Source: Candidatus Zhuqueibacterota bacterium (GTDB taxonomy: Bacteria > Zhuqueibacterota > Zhuqueibacteria > Oceanimicrobiales > Oceanimicrobiaceae). Taken from it: DNA of 6,597 nt. The position numbers and the translations under genes are program-made. Under the pieces are notes generated by a model. The model made no database searches, was not told where the DNA came from, and worked only from the letters and a program-made list of their open reading frames with translations. Where the stretch lies: positions 1-6,597 of the forward strand of contig JAABYK010000071.1 in assembly GCA_011775825.1 (NCBI GenBank). Reading direction: 5' to 3'. Below, one piece after another: positions 1-6,366 of this stretch (its first letter is position 1; each line of letters opens with the position of its first letter).

Positions 1-2
1 GA

Positions 3-968
3 AGCGAGAGCAATCACCTGCTCGAAGCTCTGGATGAGCTGCTCACGATCGCGCGCGAAGCAAATATTCCTGCAGAAATTTACCATCTAAAGGCGTCCGG
101 GAAGCCAAATTGGCATAGGCTCGATAAGGTGATAGAAAAGGTGGAACAGGCTCAATCGCTGGGGTTGAAAATAACTGCCGACATGTATACCTATCCTGCC
201 GGAGCGACCGGGCTCGATGCAGCCATGCCGCCCTGGGTTCAAGAAGGTGGACACAAGGAATGGGTCAGACGGTTGAAAGATCCGGAGATTCGCAAACGAG
301 TCGCTGAAGAAATGCGTACCCCCACCGATGAGTGGTCGAATAACTTTCTCAATGCAGGCCCAGACAAAATGCTGCTGGTCGGCTTCAAATCCGATTCACT
401 TAAACATTTAACCGGGAAATATCTGAGCGAGGTCGCCGCGATGCGGGGTACGTCACCGGCAGAAACTGCGATGGACCTGGTCATTGAGGATGACAGCCGC
501 GTCGGTACAATTTATTTCACGCAGTCGGAAGAGAACATTAAAAAGAAGGTCGCCCTGCCTTGGGTAAGCTTTTGCTCGGATGAAGCTTCGGTGGCACCGG
601 AAGGCGTGTTTCTGAAACGCAATCCGCATCCTCGTGCATATGGTACTTTTGCACGATTACTTGGTAAGTATGTCCGAGATGAAGGCATTATTTCGTTGGA
701 GGAAGCTATCCGCCGTTTGACCTCTTTCCCTGCTGAAAATTTGAGTATCAAAAAACGCGGTTGGTTAAAACCCGGTTATTTCGCTGACGTGGTGGTTTTC
801 GACCCGGAAACTATCCAAGATCATGCAACATTTGCGGAGCCACACCAATATGCAACCGGCATGCGTCATGTGTTCATAAATGGCGTACAGGTACTCAAAG
901 ATGGCGAGCATACAGGTGCCAAACCGGGTCGAGTCGTCCGTGGTCCAGGCTGGAGTGGATGGCGCTAA
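3..968 (+). CDS. N-acyl-D-amino-acid deacylase (D-aminoacylase), 3' part; 5' end outside window
   Basis: Amidohydrolase-superfamily enzyme expected to hydrolyse N-acyl-D-amino acids to a free D-amino acid and a carboxylate. The frame is open from base 3 and ends at TAA 966-968, giving about 321 residues. The family is usually near 480-540 residues, so the N-terminal metal-binding part lies off the left edge. A GTG at 129 is internal, because the codons before it encode the family motif EIYHLKASGKPNWHR, whose His is a predicted zinc ligand. Further on come ADMYTYPAG, FCSDEAS (Asp codon 579-581, the expected catalytic or metal Asp), NPHPRAYGTFARLLGKY and SLEEAIRRLTSFPAENL. The C-terminal beta-sandwich signature KPGYFADVVVFDPETI then follows, with a typical VFINGVQVLKDGEHTGAKPG tail. 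No frameshift is seen. Substrate chirality and acyl preference cannot be read from the sequence. The family call is firm. Confidence 0.93.
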   Translation, partial: SESNHLLEALDELLTIAREANIPAEIYHLKASGKPNWHRLDKVIEKVEQAQSLGLKITADMYTYPAGATGLDAAMPPWVQEGGHKEWVRRLKDPEIRKRVAEEMRTPTDEWSNNFLNAGPDKMLLVGFKSDSLKHLTGKYLSEVAAMRGTSPAETAMDLVIEDDSRVGTIYFTQSEENIKKKVALPWVSFCSDEASVAPEGVFLKRNPHPRAYGTFARLLGKYVRDEGIISLEEAIRRLTSFPAENLSIKKRGWLKPGYFADVVVFDPETIQDHATFAEPHQYATGMRHVFINGVQVLKDGEHTGAKPGRVVRGPGWSGWR

Positions 969-993
969 AAACAAAGTTCGAAAGTAGGGTAAG

Positions 994-1306
994 TTGGTAA
1001 CGATCACAATATATTTCCTGATATCCATTTCAACACGGACAAAACCGCATTAGTTTTTGAGAAATTGCACCCCTTTTTGCGGTTTTGTCGGTTAAATGAC
1101 CGTTATCCTGGTCGCTGACTATGAGGCGAATACGATTGAAGGGCAAGGCCGTGGTGTTAATATCGTCGTGAGCTTTGAATCAGAGGAGGCGGCCATGAAT
1201 TGGTACAACGATCCGGACTACGGGCCAGTTAAGCAAATTCGACTCAACTCAACAAAAAAATGGAACGCTCATAATGGCAAGGCAGTTTGTCCCTCCATCT
1301 GAGTAG
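994..1306 (+). pseudogene. Degenerate DUF1330-family gene with several frame changes
   Basis: The longest open piece (ATG 1096 to TGA 1302) contains the C-terminal half of a DUF1330 ferredoxin-like protein: IEGQGRGVNIVVSFESEEA, then NWYNDPDYGPVKQIRLNST. A stop codon directly precedes its ATG. The rest of the domain is recoverable in other frames. A TTG or a nearby lost start at 994 reads VTITIYF. Bases 1020-1073 read DIHFNTDKTALVFEKLHPF. Bases 1076-1096 read FAVLSVK, leading into the 1096 frame. After the seven-A run at 1254-1260, dropping one A gives KNGTLIMARQFVPPSE ending at TAG 1304-1306, instead of the nonsense tail KKWNAHNGKAVCPSI. The joined product is about 100 residues, the normal family length. 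Three of the four changes sit at homopolymers, so sequencing error is possible, but every full-length neighbouring gene is intact. The last frameshift is well supported; the N-terminal ones are inferred. DUF1330 function is unknown. Confidence 0.7.
1038..1089. repeat. Perfect 12-bp inverted repeat, 28-nt loop
   Basis: GACAAAACCGCA at 1038-1049 is exactly complementary to TGCGGTTTTGTC at 1078-1089. The flanking bases do not extend the pairing. It lies inside the decayed DUF1330 gene and spans one of its frame breaks. There is no T-run after the right arm, so it is a poor intrinsic terminator for the upstream deacylase, although it could fold in RNA. Confidence 0.75.
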
Positions 1307-1347
1307 TTCTTCAGAGTTTAATCGGCGCGATCAGTTCTAATCACGGA

Positions 1348-1364
1348 ATGCGGTCTAACCGCAT
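1348..1364. repeat. Short perfect hairpin (7-bp stem, 3-nt loop) in convergent gap
   Basis: ATGCGGT at 1348-1354 pairs with ACCGCAT at 1358-1364 across the loop CTA. It sits in the gap between the DUF1330 remnant and the convergent asparaginase gene. No T-run follows on either strand. It may help 3'-end formation, but there is no direct sign of it. Confidence 0.35.
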
Positions 1365-1402
1365 CTGCTGTCTGAAGAGAGTTGGTGAGCATTTTCTGAG
1401 AG

Positions 1403-1427
1403 ATAAGGCTTTGATGGTTAGCCTTGT
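1403..1427. terminator. Weak candidate bidirectional terminator hairpin
   Basis: AAGGCT at 1405-1410 pairs with AGCCTT at 1420-1425 around a 9-nt loop. One G-U and one A-T pair extend the stem at its base. The plus strand continues with a broken T-rich stretch (GTGTTATT). The placement, 40-60 bp after the stop of the minus-strand asparaginase gene and downstream of the plus-strand DUF1330 remnant, suits a shared terminator. The stem is short and the T-tract imperfect, so confidence is low. Confidence 0.3.
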
Positions 1428-1466
1428 GTTATTGCTCCTGCCAAACTTTCTCTGAAGGCTACATCC

Positions 1467-2540
1467 CTAATCATCCTCCTCCGGCTTCTCGATCAAATAA
1501 GTAGCCTTGATCACTTTGATGCCATCCTCTGTCATGAACGATGCTTTCGGTTCTTTGCCCTTTTTGCCCATGATGGCGGCGCATCCGACTTCGCCATTTT
1601 TGTTCACCGCCACAAATTTATCGGTGAATTTGACCTTCACCGGTCCGCCATTGATGTCGACGATCCGTTTGCAAATGGATTCACACGCTTCCTGCGGGGA
1701 CATGCCACCGCGCATTCTTTCGACTACGTAAAAGCTTCCACACGTGCGGATGACTTCTTCGCCGCGTCCGGTGGCACCAGCCGCCCCGACCTCATTATCG
1801 ACGTAAAGTCCGGCGCCAATGATCGGGGAATCACCGACGCGTCCCGGTATTTTCCATGCAAGCCCGCTTGTTGTGGTGATGCCGGCAACGTCACCGTTCT
1901 TATCCACAGCCAGGACATTGATGGTTCCGTTGGTGCGTTCTTCATCTTCCTCTTCATGTTCATATTTTCCGTCTGCGGGTGGGAACCAATCGTCTTTGTC
2001 GCTGAGATTTTCTTTCCATTTCAGCCAGCGGAGGCGAGCTTCTTCTGTGAGCAAATTTGCTTCTGTGAATCCGTGAGCCCTGGCAAATCGTAACGCGCCT
2101 TCCCCCACCAATTGGATGTGGTCGGTGCGTTCCATGACCAACCGTGCAACCGAGCAGGGCGTTTTAATGTTTTCCAACGCCATGACGGACCCGCAATTAT
2201 GTGTGGGACCGTACATGACGCAGGCGTCCAATTGCACCACACCTTCTTCGTTGGGGCGTCCGCCGTATCCCACAGACATATCTTCGGGATCGAGTTCGAC
2301 GACGTTGGCGCTTTTTTCAACAGCATCAAGCAGGTCGCCTGTCCCGCTCAGGAGATCCCAGCCGGGCGTCATGACTTTCTTGCCCCATTCTTCCCCGCGA
2401 CTACAAAGGATGATCGGAATGGAACTTACGGATGTCCTTTTTCGGATGAAGACTTCGGGAAATCTCTCAACAAAAGGGAAAGCGGCGCCCACTCCGGCTG
2501 CCTTCTTAAGAAAGCTTCTTCGGCTCAATGATTTCGACAT
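1467..2540 (-). CDS. Tat-exported glycosylasparaginase / isoaspartyl peptidase-type Ntn hydrolase
   Basis: A 357-residue homologue of N4-(beta-N-acetylglucosaminyl)-L-asparaginase, an Ntn hydrolase that cleaves itself before a catalytic Thr and then hydrolyses the GlcNAc-Asn link of glycoasparagines. The N-terminus SRRSFLKKAAGVGAAFPF (residues 6-23) is a twin-arginine signal, so the enzyme should fold in the cytoplasm and act outside it. The nucleophile is predicted as Thr206 (codon 1923-1925) in NGTINVLAVDKNGD. It is followed by TTTSGLAWKIPGRVGDSP (residues 222-239), where Arg234 and Asp237 correspond to substrate-binding residues of the Flavobacterium enzyme, and by DNEVGAAGATGRGEE (248-262). 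The residue before the nucleophile is Gly, not the Asp of classic HDTI enzymes. An acidic stretch (residues 194-201) precedes it, as in a flexible alpha-chain end. Start ATG 2540 has a good SD, GGAGGGG. Asparaginase or beta-aspartyl peptidase specificity is the main alternative. Confidence 0.92.
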   Translation of the reverse strand: MSKSLSRRSFLKKAAGVGAAFPFVERFPEVFIRKRTSVSSIPIILCSRGEEWGKKVMTPGWDLLSGTGDLLDAVEKSANVVELDPEDMSVGYGGRPNEEGVVQLDACVMYGPTHNCGSVMALENIKTPCSVARLVMERTDHIQLVGEGALRFARAHGFTEANLLTEEARLRWLKWKENLSDKDDWFPPADGKYEHEEEDEERTNGTINVLAVDKNGDVAGITTTSGLAWKIPGRVGDSPIIGAGLYVDNEVGAAGATGRGEEVIRTCGSFYVVERMRGGMSPQEACESICKRIVDINGGPVKVKFTDKFVAVNKNGEVGCAAIMGKKGKEPKASFMTEDGIKVIKATYLIEKPEEDD

Positions 2541-2544
2541 GATG

Positions 2545-2551
2545 CCCCTCC
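2545..2551 (-). promoter_or_regulatory. Shine-Dalgarno of the asparaginase gene
   Basis: On the minus strand GGAGGGG lies just before the ATG at 2540, with 4 bases between its last G and the start (6 from the GGAGG core). It supports this start, which also places the Tat motif at the very N-terminus. Confidence 0.7.
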
Positions 2552-2588
2552 GAGTTTGTGAATGAGTGAAAGACGGTTACGACCGTGC

Positions 2589-2617
2589 AAGGTAATGATT
2601 CTATCGATCGGAGTCAA
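2589..2617 (-). promoter_or_regulatory. Candidate promoter of the asparaginase gene
   Basis: Minus-strand TTGACT (2612-2617) and TACCTT (2589-2594) are separated by 17 bp, a sigma70-like layout. This would give a leader of about 40 nt before the ATG at 2540. An alternative -10, TAGAAT, lies inside the spacer. If the host is Bacteroidetes-like its primary sigma factor may use a different consensus, so this is tentative. Confidence 0.35.
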
Positions 2618-2635
2618 GTTTGGAACAAATTTTTG

Positions 2636-2664
2636 TTGGAATTGTTTGAAAATAATTATATATT
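2636..2664 (+). promoter_or_regulatory. Candidate distal promoter of the TPR-lipoprotein-GT operon
   Basis: TTGGAA (2636-2641) and TATATT (2659-2664) lie 17 bp apart in the most AT-rich part of the divergent region. Transcription from here would give a leader of about 165 nt that includes the nested inverted repeat at 2678-2732. Only the match to a sigma70 layout supports it. Confidence 0.35.
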
Positions 2665-2677
2665 AATGAATTAGTGA

Positions 2678-2732
2678 CCGAACGAAAGTGGACAATTACG
2701 TCACTTTGGAATGTTTTTTAGCGGAGGTTCGG
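2678..2732 (+). repeat. Nested inverted repeats in presumed operon leader
   Basis: The outer arms CCGAAC (2678-2683) and GTTCGG (2727-2732) enclose an inner hairpin. In the inner hairpin AAAGTG (2685-2690) pairs with CACTTT (2702-2707), and AC (2692-2693) with GT (2700-2701) after a bulged G. Six T residues at 2714-2719 follow the inner stem after 6 nt. The layout could be a leader structure or a weak attenuator, but the stems are short and the inner one is AT-rich. Confidence 0.35.
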
Positions 2733-2769
2733 ACACAAGATCCTGTCTTCAGCAGCGGCATCGAAATGA

Positions 2770-2797
2770 TTGGAAAAGCTGTTTTCGCTTAGATACT
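2770..2797 (+). promoter_or_regulatory. Candidate proximal promoter of the TPR operon
   Basis: TTGGAA (2770-2775) and GATACT (2792-2797) are spaced 16 bp apart and would start RNA about 30 nt before the ATG at 2836. It repeats the same -35 hexamer as the distal candidate. Neither can be preferred from sequence alone. Confidence 0.3.
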
Positions 2798-2835
2798 CGT
2801 TAACAGCCAAAAAATTTATCGGAGTACTAACGTAA

Positions 2836-4533
2836 ATGATTTCTGTTCTGCAAAGATTCTCTGAAATTTGCACGTTTTTTCTGTTTGTCTTAATTCTATT
2901 TGCCCCGGAACTTGGTGCAAAGTCTCAGAATAACGATTCGACGAAAAGCGAAAAAGCCGACCCCAAGGCTGTAGATTTGGTGATCCAGGGGTCGATCTAT
3001 GACCTGAATGGAGAATATAACAAAGCCCTGAATGCCTACAACGAAGCGCTCATTTACGCTCCCAACTCCCCTTCCATCTACAACGCTATTGCCAAAGACT
3101 ATGTCTATCTGCGGAAGGTTGACAGTGCCGTTGAAATGCTGAGAAGGAGCATTGATATCGATCCGAAGAATTTGGATGCGCATCAGCTTTTGGCCACGAT
3201 TTATCATCGACAAGGAAAGATGGATTTAGCAGAAGAGGAATATCGGACGATCGTTAGCTTGGATTCCACAAATGTGGATGCGTATTTGAACCTGGCAGCC
3301 ATTTATGTTTCCAAAGAACAGCCTGACCAGGCGGCGCACCTGTACGAAAAACTCATGGATTTAAACCTGGCAGACAAGAATATCCAATTTCAGCTCGGGA
3401 ATCTATACTTTAAGCAAGAACAGTATGACCAGGCTGAGCGGGTTTTCCATAGATTTGTAGGCGAATTTCCTCAAGATGAGGAAGGATACTTGGCCATCGG
3501 TGCGGTCCTTCTGGCCAAAGAGGACACCACACAAGCCATCGAATGGTACAAAAGAGTGCTTTCGGAGAACGTGGGATTTACAAACGTTCGCGAGGAACTG
3601 GTCTCGACTCTGGTAGCCGTTGAAGACTGGCAACAGGCCATTCAGATCTATGAGCATGCCATCCGGGAGGACTCGACGGATTCGGTGAGTCGACTTCGTT
3701 TGGGCGATCTCTATTTCGAAAAAGGCGATACCACGCAGGCTTTTTCCGTTTATCACAGTTTCGTCGAGACAAATCCGGAGGACTGGCGCGGCTACTATAA
3801 GCTCGGACAGAGCTATCTTCGGGTTCGAGATTTTGAGAAAAGCATCGAAAATTTTCGAAAAACGGTTGAACTCAATGAGTCTTTGCCAGATGCCTGGTTC
3901 CGTTTAGGCTTGACGTATCAGCAAGAAAACCATCTTGAAAAGGCGGAACAAGCGTTGAAAAAGGCTCACGAACTCGCGCCAAATCATCCCAGAACAAATT
4001 TCTCTTTGGGCAATCTACTCTTTCAGCAGAAGAAGTATGAAGAAGCCATTGACTATCTACGAAAGTCTATTGAAACCGAACCGGAAAACGCCACATTCAT
4101 TGCCACATTGGCCGCGGTGTATGATGAACTCGAAAAGCATGAAAAAAGCGAAGAACTGTATGAGCGAGCCCTTGAGATGGAGCCCGACAACCCAACTATT
4201 TTGAACAACTATGGTTACAGTCTTTCCGAACGTGGCATTCGTCTTGACGAAGCTTTGCAAATGGTGAACAAAGCGCTGGCAGCCGACCCGGATAACGGCG
4301 CATTCCTGGATACTATTGGCTGGGTCTACTATCAACGAGGGGAGTATGAAAAAGCTCTGCAGTACATCAAGAAATCACTTGCAGTTCGGGATGATTCAGC
4401 CGAGGTTCTTGAGCACCTTGGAGACGTGTATCAAAAGTTGGGACAAATGGAGCAGGCGTATCATTACTGGAAAAAAGCCATCGAGTTGGAGCCTGACAGA
4501 CAAAGCGTTCTGGTTAAGTTAAAGAATAATTAG
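2836..4533 (+). CDS. Secreted/periplasmic tetratricopeptide repeat protein, about 15 TPRs
   Basis: A 565-residue scaffold protein. Residues 1-28 form a signal peptide: a single Arg, the hydrophobic core ICTFFLFVLILFAPELGA, and cleavage probably after LGA. A polar linker follows. From about residue 45 to 555 the chain is an almost unbroken series of 34-residue TPRs (about 15) with the usual W/L-G-Y-A-A-P pattern, for example repeats at 147-180, 351-384 and 419-452. The last repeats carry a recognisable subfamily signature: LNNYGYSLSERGIRLDEAL (456-474), TIGWVYYQRGEYEKALQYI (493-511), then LEHLGDVYQKLG. This C-terminal type is known from TPR proteins encoded beside lolB in other bacteria, and here too a lipoprotein gene follows after 14 bp. 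The ATG is the first possible start because TAA directly precedes it; GGAG at 2821-2824 is an acceptable SD. The likely role is assembling envelope components; the partner is unknown. Confidence 0.9.
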   Translation: MISVLQRFSEICTFFLFVLILFAPELGAKSQNNDSTKSEKADPKAVDLVIQGSIYDLNGEYNKALNAYNEALIYAPNSPSIYNAIAKDYVYLRKVDSAVEMLRRSIDIDPKNLDAHQLLATIYHRQGKMDLAEEEYRTIVSLDSTNVDAYLNLAAIYVSKEQPDQAAHLYEKLMDLNLADKNIQFQLGNLYFKQEQYDQAERVFHRFVGEFPQDEEGYLAIGAVLLAKEDTTQAIEWYKRVLSENVGFTNVREELVSTLVAVEDWQQAIQIYEHAIREDSTDSVSRLRLGDLYFEKGDTTQAFSVYHSFVETNPEDWRGYYKLGQSYLRVRDFEKSIENFRKTVELNESLPDAWFRLGLTYQQENHLEKAEQALKKAHELAPNHPRTNFSLGNLLFQQKKYEEAIDYLRKSIETEPENATFIATLAAVYDELEKHEKSEELYERALEMEPDNPTILNNYGYSLSERGIRLDEALQMVNKALAADPDNGAFLDTIGWVYYQRGEYEKALQYIKKSLAVRDDSAEVLEHLGDVYQKLGQMEQAYHYWKKAIELEPDRQSVLVKLKNN

Positions 4534-4547
4534 AAACCAGATAATTT

Positions 4548-5390
4548 GTGAACTGCAAATTCGGGTGTTTTTCAATCAGATCCACATTTCTTATCATACT
4601 GCTCCAGGCGTTTTGCCTGTTTTTCAATTGTGCAGCCACTTCGAAGATACCGAAACATTCCAATCTCACTCCGGACGACATTCAACGAAACGTTTCCCGA
4701 AATTTCAGAAAGCTCGAAACCTTTCAAGGCAGGGCGCGAGTCATTATTGAGCTTCCCGGGTCCGGCAACAATGGATTTTCAGAAGTTTACATAAATTATC
4801 CGGATTCTGTTTATGTGAAGACCGAGGCCATTCTTGGAATCGACATCGGAGCGTTGTTTCTGGATTCCCGCAACTTTGGCGCTTATGCTCCAAGGGAGAA
4901 CACGTTGTATTACGGCGAAATTGAACTGCTGGACTTGAGAGATTTTCTCGAAATCGAATTGACAACGGAAGAGCTCCGTGAAGTGCTGATCGGTCTCGTG
5001 CAAATCTCGACCAACCTGACTTCCGAGCTCGGTGTCCGAGATGGCAAGTACTTCATCACCACTAAGGTTGCTGCGGGCGACTGGCAACATTGGGTCGACG
5101 CAGAGAAGTTTGTGGTTACCAAAAGCCAGTTGATCGACGATGCCGGTGAAGTTACTTTGACCAAAGAATTTCGCCGCTTCAGAAACAAAGAAGGCGTGCA
5201 TTTGCCTCAGCTTGTCCGGTTGACACGGCCCCAAGCGAGAGAGCGGATCACGGTTTATTACACCAGTCAAAAAGTCAACCATCGTATAAAGCCGAAAAAT
5301 TTTAAGCTGAACATTGCCGACAATGCTAAGAAGGTTTATTGGGGCGATATTGAACAGCCCAAATTAGATCGCAGCCGGCTCAATAATTGA
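4548..5390 (+). CDS. Probable outer-membrane lipoprotein, DUF4292/LolB-like
   Basis: A 280-residue envelope protein. The N-terminus has Lys4 and Arg11, a hydrophobic stretch at 13-26 (TFLIILLQAFCLFF) and then Asn-Cys-Ala-Ala at 27-30. Cys28 is the likely lipidation site, although FFN-C is a poor lipobox. The mature part begins with a helix (DIQRNVSRNFRKLETFQGRARV), then alternating beta-strands: EVYINYPDSVYVKTEAILGIDIGALFLD, a Y-x-P turn (YAPRENTLYYGEIE), and LTTEELREVLIGL. This order resembles the LolA/LolB fold and the DUF4292 lipoproteins of Bacteroidetes-like genomes. It suggests lipoprotein insertion or lipid handling at the outer membrane, but a specific function is not proven. The gene lies 14 bp after the TPR gene and 13 bp before the glycosyltransferase. 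The GTG start has no clear SD, but no other ATG, GTG or TTG in this frame would keep the signal sequence. Confidence 0.75.
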   Translation: MNCKFGCFSIRSTFLIILLQAFCLFFNCAATSKIPKHSNLTPDDIQRNVSRNFRKLETFQGRARVIIELPGSGNNGFSEVYINYPDSVYVKTEAILGIDIGALFLDSRNFGAYAPRENTLYYGEIELLDLRDFLEIELTTEELREVLIGLVQISTNLTSELGVRDGKYFITTKVAAGDWQHWVDAEKFVVTKSQLIDDAGEVTLTKEFRRFRNKEGVHLPQLVRLTRPQARERITVYYTSQKVNHRIKPKNFKLNIADNAKKVYWGDIEQPKLDRSRLNN

Positions 5391-5403
5391 GAGATTCATT
5401 CCC

Positions 5404-6366
5404 GTGAACGACACTGATGTCAAAATCTCCCTTCTCGTGCCGCTGTTGAATGAGGAGGAATCCCTCGTCGAGCTCCATCGTCAGATCAACGAGGTCGTTT
5501 GCACGCTTGAGAAACCGGTGGAGTTGGTTTTTATCGATGATGGCTCAACAGACGGCTCCTTCCAGGTTTTGAAAGATTTACACAAACGGGACAGCAAACT
5601 TCGGGTCTTTCAGTTTCGGAAAAACTACGGCAAGTCGGCCGCTTTGGCTTTGGGATTTCACAAGGCGCGTGGTCAAATCATCATTACCATGGATGCGGAT
5701 TTGCAGGATGATCCCCAAGAAATCCCCAATTTGATTAAGAAACTCAATGAAGGCTATGATCTGGTTTCCGGCTGGAAAAAGCACCGCAAAGATAATGTTG
5801 TCAAAAGGATCACCTCGAAATTGTTCAATCGAGTCACCAGTTTGTTTACGGGATTGAAGATCCATGATATCAATTGCGGGCTGAAAGCGTACCGCAGGGA
5901 GGTCACGGACACAATTGAAGTCTACGGACAGTTGCACCGTTTCCTTCCGGTTCTGGCTCAGTGGGAAGGCTTCAGGGTAGGCGAGGTGGTCGTCGAACAT
6001 CATCCGAGAAAATACGGGAAAACCAAGTTTGGCCTCTCTCGGTTTAGCGCGGGCTTCTTTGATTTGATCACGGTTCTATTCATTACCAGGTACACGAAGC
6101 GACCGTTGCACCTGTTTGGCCTGGCGGGTCTCGTCTCATTTTTATTTGGTTTTTTGATCAACGTGTATCTAACGATCGAACGAATTTTTTTCGAGAAGTA
6201 TTTATCCAACCGTCCGTTGTTATTTTTGGGTATTGTCTTGATTATCGTTGGTGTGCAATTTGTTTCCATCGGTCTTTTGGGTGAGATGATTACAGCAAGC
6301 CGAAAAGGCCAGATAGACTATTCGGTCAAAAATGTTTTGGAACAGCCGGAGGGAGCGAAAGGGTGA
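5404..6366 (+). CDS. Membrane-anchored family 2 glycosyltransferase (DPM1/GtrB/ArnC-like)
   Basis: A 320-residue enzyme that most likely transfers a sugar from a nucleotide donor to a polyprenyl phosphate on the cytoplasmic face of the inner membrane. The GT-A domain starts with ISLLVPLLNEEESL (8-21). It carries DDGSTD (45-50) for nucleotide binding, RKNYGKSAALALG (72-84) and the metal/donor motif DADLQDDP (97-104). NCG (157-159), QLHRF (176-180) and the basic loop RKYGKTKFG (202-210) typical of polyprenyl-phosphate glycosyltransferases follow. Two membrane helices at about 236-258 and 271-293 and the LLGEMI tail complete the GtrB/ArnC-like layout. The GTG start lies 13 bp after the lipoprotein stop, with GAGAG as a weak SD. 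Its end overlaps hddA by 4 bp. The donor sugar cannot be deduced; the neighbouring heptose kinase hints at surface-glycan synthesis. Confidence 0.92.
   Translation: MNDTDVKISLLVPLLNEEESLVELHRQINEVVCTLEKPVELVFIDDGSTDGSFQVLKDLHKRDSKLRVFQFRKNYGKSAALALGFHKARGQIIITMDADLQDDPQEIPNLIKKLNEGYDLVSGWKKHRKDNVVKRITSKLFNRVTSLFTGLKIHDINCGLKAYRREVTDTIEVYGQLHRFLPVLAQWEGFRVGEVVVEHHPRKYGKTKFGLSRFSAGFFDLITVLFITRYTKRPLHLFGLAGLVSFLFGFLINVYLTIERIFFEKYLSNRPLLFLGIVLIIVGVQFVSIGLLGEMITASRKGQIDYSVKNVLEQPEGAKG
6348..6353 (+). promoter_or_regulatory. Shine-Dalgarno for hddA inside the glycosyltransferase 3' end
   Basis: GGAGGG lies 9 bases before the GTG at 6363. With the GTGA overlap of start and stop codons (6363-6366) it indicates translational coupling to the glycosyltransferase, and it decides the hddA start. 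Confidence 0.7.

Noticed and set aside
129..131. GTG at 129 as the true start of the deacylase
   Set aside because: The frame is open upstream to the window edge and encodes the family's conserved HLKASG block before this codon.
1038..1089. Intrinsic terminator of the deacylase gene
   Set aside because: The loop is long (28 nt) and no T-run follows the right arm; the repeat is better reported as a repeat within the decayed gene.
2112..2565. Two long plus-strand open frames (139 and 149 codons) opposite the asparaginase gene
   Set aside because: They are antisense shadows of a clearly conserved Ntn hydrolase; their translations are low in recognisable motifs and have no SD.
4779..5282. A 167-codon minus-strand open frame opposite the lipoprotein gene
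   Set aside because: It is an antisense shadow; the plus-strand frame has signal peptide, operon spacing and fold-like periodicity, and the minus frame has none.
5578..6003. A 141-codon minus-strand open frame opposite the glycosyltransferase
   Set aside because: It is fully inside a GT2 gene with intact catalytic motifs and has no independent support.
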